A stretch of DNA of 64,000 nucleotides from an uncultured Nitrospira sp. Its GTDB lineage: Bacteria > Nitrospirota > Nitrospiria > Nitrospirales > Nitrospiraceae. The notes beneath the pieces were generated by a model. It saw nothing but the letters and a program-made list of their open reading frames with translations. It had not been told where the DNA came from and did not search any database. The position numbers were made by a program, and so were the translations under genes. Location: the NCBI GenBank assembly GCA_902500825.1, contig CABVRX010000007.1, positions 79,190 to 143,189 of the forward strand, written 5' to 3'. Of the stretch, positions 59,163 through 64,000 are shown piece by piece. The first letter of the stretch is position 1. Every line of letters begins with the position of its first letter.

Positions 59163-61454
59163 TTACGTGACGTGAGTGTTGCCATGCATCCGACTGAAAA
59201 CATCCCAGTCGAACTGCTTGGGTGTCACGGCATGGAGCGGAATCGGTCCGATCGATCCTCGTTCACGGTAGGCCAAGAGGCATCCGACAATATCCTCCGG
59301 GGATTCGATCAATCGGTGCACCACTTCATGGGCCAGATGCTGGGCAATCGCCTTGTCCTCCGGTACTGGTCGTGCGCCTCGAAGTGTGTGACCGAGAATG
59401 GTGGCCTTGGTGGCCAATGTGACTGGATAGTGACCAGGCCGCGCATGCCGTTCCGGCCATCGAACAATCTCTCCCGCAACATAGTCGACGAGACCATGAA
59501 CGCCGCCGTCCTTGTGATGCCGGTGCGGTGTACGTTCGGCGACGACGAAGAGGTGGCTCTTATTCGGCACTCCTAGTGTCCGTTTGAGCGTGCCAAGGAT
59601 CACGTCATCGATATAGGCGTTTGGATCGGGATGTTCATTGACCAACAATCCCTCGGCTCTCGCCTGATAGGCGCAGGCCAGCGCGAGATGACCTGACCCG
59701 GCGCCCATGACCTCGACAAAGAACACACTGCCCATCGCTGCGCTGGTGGCTTTCAGCGATTCAATCGACTGATCTGCCAACGCCACTGCGGACTGAAACC
59801 CGAGAGAGGTCGTTCCATCAATATTATTGTCGATACTGCCCGGAATACCGACCACCTGCACACCGAATTCCTCATAAATGGCCCGAGCACCCCGCATGCT
59901 GCCGTCACCGCCCAACACAACCAATACACCATCACGCAGGTAGGGTTCGAGCTGTCGCATGGCCACGTGTTGGACCGTCTCTTGTTTGAACTCCTCAAAA
60001 CGACTGCTGCCGATGGGGCTGCTCGGATGGCTGCCCATGCCGCGAGTGTGCTCTTCGGTGACTCGTTCGATCCAATTATTGGCGAGGCCGAGATAACCGT
60101 GCCGGACGAAATAGACCTCCAACCCCATGCGTTGGCCGGTCACATGCAGTTCTTTTAACGCGGCACCCGCCCCGGCAAAATCCCCTCCGGACACGAGCGC
60201 CACGATCCGCTTGAGCGTTCGGGGCTTGAGCGTCACGCGATCTTTCCTCGCGTTCTCTACTGTCACCCAGGTGTTGCGAACAGCCCGCTCCCGCTCGGAC
60301 AGCCCAACCGCCGTTGAGTAACCGGATAAGCGGCCCTGTTCGAGCGTGAGCAGCACGACATTGTCTTGGCTTTCCTTGTAGTCGTTGAACTCGCTGAACG
60401 CTTCATGGAACGGACGCGGGTCCAAATAGATCATCAACGCGCGCAAGGTGGAACTGTGGGTATAGAGGCAAGCCACTTTGCCCTTTTGCGCATGGCCTAA
60501 TCGGTGAAGGCCATCGATGACGTCGACATAGAGATCGAAGAAAGAGTTGCCGCCCGGGTAACAATACAGTGGGTCTTTCATCAACCGTTTGGCCGTGGAC
60601 GGCTCGACGCTGAATGCGCGTGCTGCTTCTTCGACCTCCAGAGTCTTCTCCAATCCCGTGACCCACCCGAAATCCGACGATTCGAGAGCCGGCTCGGCGA
60701 TCGGTTCGGATGTGGGTATACCTTGCAGCAGCGCCGCCGACACCCGCTCGTACAGTTGCCGGGTGTTTGGGCTACGGCTGATGCGATGAAGGAACATACG
60801 AGGATCGAGGTAGTTGGCGAGATGCAAGAAGTCGAGTTGTTGCCCCACAACGCCGATCATGCGCGCGAGCGCCGCCCCGACCGAATCGGCTTTGGCAACC
60901 CCTCGTTCACGATCCAATTGATTCGGCAAACGGCAGCCGACGCGATGGGTCTTACTATCCACCTGCGACACACCGTGACGCATCGTGAAAAAGAGTGTTC
61001 TCTCGCCAAGATTGCGAGGCAACAACCAAAACCGGTCGTCGCCCAGTTCCAGGACGATGCGGCCTTCCGCCAGCGTGAGCGTCAGCTGAGCGCGTGGCAC
61101 AATGGCAACCGGACGTCGATAGGTCGGTTTGGCTGCTGCTCCGATCGTGGCCCGGAGTAACAGCTGCAGCGAGCCTTCGGCAAGGAGCGCATTCCATGCC
61201 GCAAAGAATATCAGCGGATCATCGCAGAGACTTTCACGTTCCGACCGATACGCGTCACTGGTTGAGAATCCGGACTTCACACGCTCGATGAACAAGCTGA
61301 CTTGCTCTATCTTGGCGCGGACTCGACCAACGTCATCGACCGACGCTTCGGTCGGCGGAAGTACTACGAGTCTCCGCTCCGACGCTCGTCGAGCAAGGGC
61401 GCGGCCATAGGCAAGGAGTCCTTCAATCGTGACAAAATCCAGGGGGTGACTCAT
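59163..61454 (-). CDS. Histidine-phosphatase domain fused to a phosphofructokinase domain
   Basis: 763 residues from ATG 61454. Residues 150-410 are a histidine phosphatase superfamily domain, with Arg-His-Gly (RHGVSQ) at 159-161 and a second His in LYTHSSTLRALMIYLDP near 333, as in fructose-2,6-bisphosphatases. The GGE-type acid is changed to GGN at 301-303. Residues about 414-763 are a phosphofructokinase: ALVSGGDFAGAG, IGSSRF, VLGGDGSMRGARA near 515, and PGSIDNNIDGTTSLGF near 538-551 (catalytic Asp kept, next acidic residue changed to Asn). GGDG marks the ATP-type. The VEVMG block lacks its usual catalytic Arg. The first 150 residues are of unknown fold. Role inferred: control of glycolysis or gluconeogenesis flux, or a divergent enzyme. 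Confidence 0.85.
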   Translation of the reverse strand: MSHPLDFVTIEGLLAYGRALARRASERRLVVLPPTEASVDDVGRVRAKIEQVSLFIERVKSGFSTSDAYRSERESLCDDPLIFFAAWNALLAEGSLQLLLRATIGAAAKPTYRRPVAIVPRAQLTLTLAEGRIVLELGDDRFWLLPRNLGERTLFFTMRHGVSQVDSKTHRVGCRLPNQLDRERGVAKADSVGAALARMIGVVGQQLDFLHLANYLDPRMFLHRISRSPNTRQLYERVSAALLQGIPTSEPIAEPALESSDFGWVTGLEKTLEVEEAARAFSVEPSTAKRLMKDPLYCYPGGNSFFDLYVDVIDGLHRLGHAQKGKVACLYTHSSTLRALMIYLDPRPFHEAFSEFNDYKESQDNVVLLTLEQGRLSGYSTAVGLSERERAVRNTWVTVENARKDRVTLKPRTLKRIVALVSGGDFAGAGAALKELHVTGQRMGLEVYFVRHGYLGLANNWIERVTEEHTRGMGSHPSSPIGSSRFEEFKQETVQHVAMRQLEPYLRDGVLVVLGGDGSMRGARAIYEEFGVQVVGIPGSIDNNIDGTTSLGFQSAVALADQSIESLKATSAAMGSVFFVEVMGAGSGHLALACAYQARAEGLLVNEHPDPNAYIDDVILGTLKRTLGVPNKSHLFVVAERTPHRHHKDGGVHGLVDYVAGEIVRWPERHARPGHYPVTLATKATILGHTLRGARPVPEDKAIAQHLAHEVVHRLIESPEDIVGCLLAYRERGSIGPIPLHAVTPKQFDWDVFSRMHGNTHVT

Positions 61455-61745
61455 ATACAGCGCCGATAAGGTGAAAATCCGGCAGACGACATTCTCGAAG
61501 AGGGCACAGAGAATGACTCCATATGGCCGTTTTGCGATACGGTTGTCCGTGCAATTTTCTTTAATACTAAACCGATGTACTGGCCGTAGCAAGAAGCGCA
61601 ATGACGTCTATGGGTAATGATGGACAACAAACGGCGCAGGAAGATTAAGCCCGCTCCTGTAAGCGCATGATTGAAAGAACAGGCGCCTATTTTTGAGAAA
61701 ATGATGCCGGCAGGACTTTTCTCCGTCCACTTTGGTGGCAGCTCG

Positions 61746-62039
61746 CTATCTATAAGGGTAATACTGGCCACTACCGCCATGCTCGACCAACTCAGCCCAG
61801 TTGGTTGGTAACATGTGCTTGAGGATCAAATTGTTATAGCGGAAGTTAAGGTTGGCTACTGCGCGGAAGTAGTCGGTATAATCCGTGGATGGACCACAAC
61901 GACACCCGTAGGTAAAAGAATTCCTGTTGCACAAACTGAACAGTCTGAAATGGGCACTGGCTCCATCCAGACAGAGATCACTTCTTCCATTAGAGACTTG
62001 TGCCGCGCAGGCCCAATTCGAGCTGAGTGAAGACGGCAT
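61746..62039 (-). CDS. Small hypothetical protein with a strong ribosome binding site
   Basis: 97 residues of no recognised family. An excellent Shine-Dalgarno (AGAGGAGGAAATC before the ATG at 62039) is the main support. The end (FRAVANLNFRYNNLIL, HGGSGQYYPYR) looks like folded protein, and Cys and Asn are frequent. It diverges from the methyltransferase at 62060, from which it is separated by 20 bases. Codon use is AT-richer than that of neighbours, suggesting a lineage-specific or acquired gene. Confidence 0.45.
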   Translation of the reverse strand: MPSSLSSNWACAAQVSNGRSDLCLDGASAHFRLFSLCNRNSFTYGCRCGPSTDYTDYFRAVANLNFRYNNLILKHMLPTNWAELVEHGGSGQYYPYR

Positions 62040-62059
62040 GATTTCCTCCTCTTCCTAAC

Positions 62060-62866
62060 ATGAGCCTTCCTCCTACTCCCCGCTGGCCTCTTCCGAAGCA
62101 CGACTATTGGTCCACACCGTTCGCCGAATCATTACTGCAACACCTGAACCTTAGATCAGGCCTGCGGATCCTCGATATCGCCAGCGGTCACGGCATCCCT
62201 GCCTTTTATCTTGCCGATCATGTCGGCCCTACCGGTGAAGTGCTGGCGATCGATATCAGCGCCGGTCAGGTCGGTCGTGCGAGAGCCATTCAAGGATCGC
62301 AGTTGCCATGGCTTCGGTTCGACTGTGTGGACATGCGCGCTCTGCCTCCCGATCTGCCAACCTTTGATCGCGTCACAGGCAATCTCTCCGTCATGTTCTT
62401 TCGTCCTAATCGGTTTGAAGCCGTCCGTGGTCTCGTCGAACGGCTCACCCCAGGAGGTCAGCTCGTTCTGACCTTTCCGTCCTACGGAACCTTCGATTCA
62501 CTGTGGCAGCTGGTGGATCGCGCGATGATCCAGCAAGGGCTGCTCAACGAGCGAGACCGATTCCAGGCATATCTGAAGGAACGACCATCGGCAGAAGAAG
62601 GACGAACGTGGCTTGAGGAACTCAATCTTGAACGGGTCGAGGCCATCGAATATCCGCTTGAAGTTGAGACTGGTCCCGGCAATGAGTTTCTCCATCACCC
62701 ATTGCTTCGTGGCGGATTTCTCGATGACGTATACGAATGTTTTCAGGATCAGGACCTTGCAGAGGGATTTATGGTGAAGATAGCTGAGGACATACTCAGC
62801 TTCACGCCACTCATGGCCCAGCGTTGTGTCTTGTCCGGGTGGAAGAAGAGAGACGATGCTCTCTGA
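62060..62866 (+). CDS. SAM-dependent methyltransferase (UbiE/COQ5-like)
   Basis: 268 residues. Motif I is ILDIASGHGIPAFYLADHVGPTGEVLAIDIS near residues 37-67, then CVDMRALPPDLPTFDRVTGNLSVMFF (motif II region) and LTPGGQLVLTFPSYG (motif III). This is a class I methyltransferase of the UbiE/COQ5-related group, with a C-terminal domain (FLHHPLLRGGFLDDVYECFQD) for substrate recognition. Target not known. The divergent hypothetical gene starts 20 bases upstream. There is a 280-base gap before glutamine synthetase. Confidence 0.82.
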   Translation: MSLPPTPRWPLPKHDYWSTPFAESLLQHLNLRSGLRILDIASGHGIPAFYLADHVGPTGEVLAIDISAGQVGRARAIQGSQLPWLRFDCVDMRALPPDLPTFDRVTGNLSVMFFRPNRFEAVRGLVERLTPGGQLVLTFPSYGTFDSLWQLVDRAMIQQGLLNERDRFQAYLKERPSAEEGRTWLEELNLERVEAIEYPLEVETGPGNEFLHHPLLRGGFLDDVYECFQDQDLAEGFMVKIAEDILSFTPLMAQRCVLSGWKKRDDAL

Positions 62867-63147
62867 TGAGACGTTTGTAAGAGGCTCTGAGTTGAGGTAC
62901 CTGTCACGCCTCAGGCCGGAGAATCTGCGAAAAGCCATGTCTCAGCGTCCAGCATTTCCTCACTCCTTATAGAAGAAGATCTGGCTGAGCCAACTGATGA
63001 GGTTACTGATGTCTCTCCATTCCATTTCAATTCCATCTGGATCAGACATTGACTTAGAAAAATTTAGCGATTACGGTACCGGGGTATTGACTGCACAGCT
63101 TGCGAGAAATATTGAGTTAATTCGATCTGTCTTACAGGTATCTGCAT

Positions 63148-64000
63148 ATGAATAACGTTCAACTTCGAGATTTTCTTGAGATCCCCTACGACAAGCTTGA
63201 GGAGATGAATCTCTCTTATAAAGAGGAGCGGATGGGTCGAGCCTCGGCTGACCAGATGCGGGAGCGACGACAGGCGTACCTCGCTGACGAAAAGCGTATT
63301 AAGGCCGTTACCGTATGCTTCACCGACCTTGAAGGTCGCCTACACATGTTGGACTACGATAAGAAGTTCCTGCTCAAGAACGGTGACAACCTCACCTTCG
63401 ACGGCAGCTCCATCCGTGGTTTTTCGCAACAAGCCGAGTCAGACTTGCGCCTTGCCATCGATTGGACAGCGTTCTACATGGTACCTGCTGACATTTTTGG
63501 TCCGGGCAAAGTCGTCGTCTTCGGCGATGTGCTCGAGCGCGGCGGTCACCCATACGGGGCCGATATGCGCCTAAAGCTCAAACAGTGGTGCGAGCAGGCC
63601 TACAAGAAGGATGGCACTGTCTTTCACGTTGCGACCGAGATCGAGGGCTTCCTCTTCAAGGGCAAGGATGCCGAGCGGCGCTACACCGAGTCCGGCAAGT
63701 TCGAGTTTGTGTCGACCGGCGGCTATTACCATTCACTGCCGGGCGATGCCCTCCGTACATTCATCGATCGCGCCGCCGAGGTGCAGCGCGCGATGGGTTT
63801 CCAGAACGAGAAAGATCACCCGGAGGTCGCGCCATCCCAATTCGAGATGAACTTCTCATACTCGGATGCGCTCGTCGCGGCGGATCAGGTGCAGCTCTAC
63901 AAACTTTTGTGCAGGCAGGTCGCCGCTCAAGCCGACCTTACGGCAAGCTTTCTGCCGAAGCCGGTCACCGGCGTCAACGGCAGCGGCATGCATACGAACC
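63148..64000 (+). CDS. glnA: Glutamine synthetase, 5' part (cut by window end)
   Basis: Starts MNNVQLRDFLEIPYDKLEEM at 63148 and runs past base 64000 without a stop; 284 residues are visible. GS signatures: CFTDLEGRLHMLDYDKKF with the N-terminal beta-grasp, NLTFDGSSIRGF (substrate-binding DGSS), VATEIEGFLFKG (metal-binding Glu), and HPEVAPSQFEMNF (usual G replaced by S), then FLPKPVTGVNGSGMHTN. It makes glutamine from glutamate, ammonia and ATP. The N-terminus resembles the GSI form found outside the classical proteobacterial GlnA and may be an additional or laterally acquired synthetase. AGGT lies nine bases upstream of the ATG. Confidence 0.9.
   Translation, partial: MNNVQLRDFLEIPYDKLEEMNLSYKEERMGRASADQMRERRQAYLADEKRIKAVTVCFTDLEGRLHMLDYDKKFLLKNGDNLTFDGSSIRGFSQQAESDLRLAIDWTAFYMVPADIFGPGKVVVFGDVLERGGHPYGADMRLKLKQWCEQAYKKDGTVFHVATEIEGFLFKGKDAERRYTESGKFEFVSTGGYYHSLPGDALRTFIDRAAEVQRAMGFQNEKDHPEVAPSQFEMNFSYSDALVAADQVQLYKLLCRQVAAQADLTASFLPKPVTGVNGSGMHTN

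Noticed and set aside
62911..62955. 14-residue minus-strand frame with an AAGGAG before its ATG
   Set aside because: Too short for a claim; the peptide has no feature and a Shine-Dalgarno match of this size can arise by chance.
1..64000. CRISPR array, insertion sequence, integrase or phage module
   Set aside because: No regularly spaced repeats, transposase-like or integrase-like protein was found on either strand.

Overview
The window reads as chromosomal DNA of a Gram-negative bacterium, most likely a member of Nitrospirota close to the genus Nitrospira. This is inferred from the overall character of the proteins (lipoproteins, an outer-membrane barrel, chained TIG domains next to a Ycf48-type propeller, a HemQ/chlorite-dismutase-family protein, many lineage-restricted small proteins). 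No rRNA or other taxonomic marker is present to prove it. Coding density is high and most of the window is housekeeping, with several accessory patches.

Layout. 1-1580: sparse region with two diverged copies of an unknown small protein around a 29-residue membrane micropeptide. 1583-6314: membrane protein, a ketopantoate-reductase fusion, a sirtuin, a HAD hydrolase, a response regulator with a long helical tail and a tiny basic protein. 6465-16399 (+): valS, nadC, birA, coaX, grpE, dnaK, dnaJ, rsmE. 16531-17484: an exported trypsin-like protease with AT-richer codons. 17777-23531 (-): Ycf48-like and multi-TIG proteins and a hybrid histidine kinase. 23759-31946 (-): a tightly packed block transcribed in the order recA, recX, alaS, ruvX, mltG, deoC, deoB-like, ridA-like. 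31947-34450: a DUF697-like gene between 33-base direct repeats, then two broken genes. 34451-36108: a promoter/operator with ArsR regulator and SRPBCC protein, then an ankyrin lipoprotein. 36151-38654 (-): thpR, cinA and a periplasmic protein. 38719-43118 (+): a HemQ-like protein with a strong terminator, then unknown envelope proteins and a duplicated beta-barrel. 43112-50934: SDR, tRNA-Met, small lipoprotein, DUF3703 protein, then tyrS, comEA-like, gcvH, ndk and a methyltransferase/glycosyltransferase pair (-). 51140-58913: micropeptides, DUF2314 protein, lytic transglycosylase, MHS transporter with a P450, lipoprotein, PII-like protein and a Lys-rich secreted protein. 59163-64000: histidine-phosphatase/phosphofructokinase fusion, an orphan small protein, a methyltransferase and the 5' part of a glutamine synthetase.

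How genes work together. valS, nadC, birA and coaX cover translation and NAD, biotin and CoA metabolism and precede the GrpE-DnaK-DnaJ chaperone set. recA-recX-alaS-ruvX links recombination with alanyl-tRNA synthesis. deoC and the DeoB-like gene suggest deoxynucleoside catabolism, but the DeoB-like active site is altered. The most unusual items are the histidine phosphatase-PFK fusion with changed catalytic residues in both halves, the PanE fusion to a sulfite-oxidase-type fold, the degenerate DeoB, a leaderless ArsR promoter, the repeat next to the recA promoter, and several 22-29-residue membrane peptides with good ribosome binding sites. No CRISPR array, insertion sequence, prophage or recognisable defence locus was seen.
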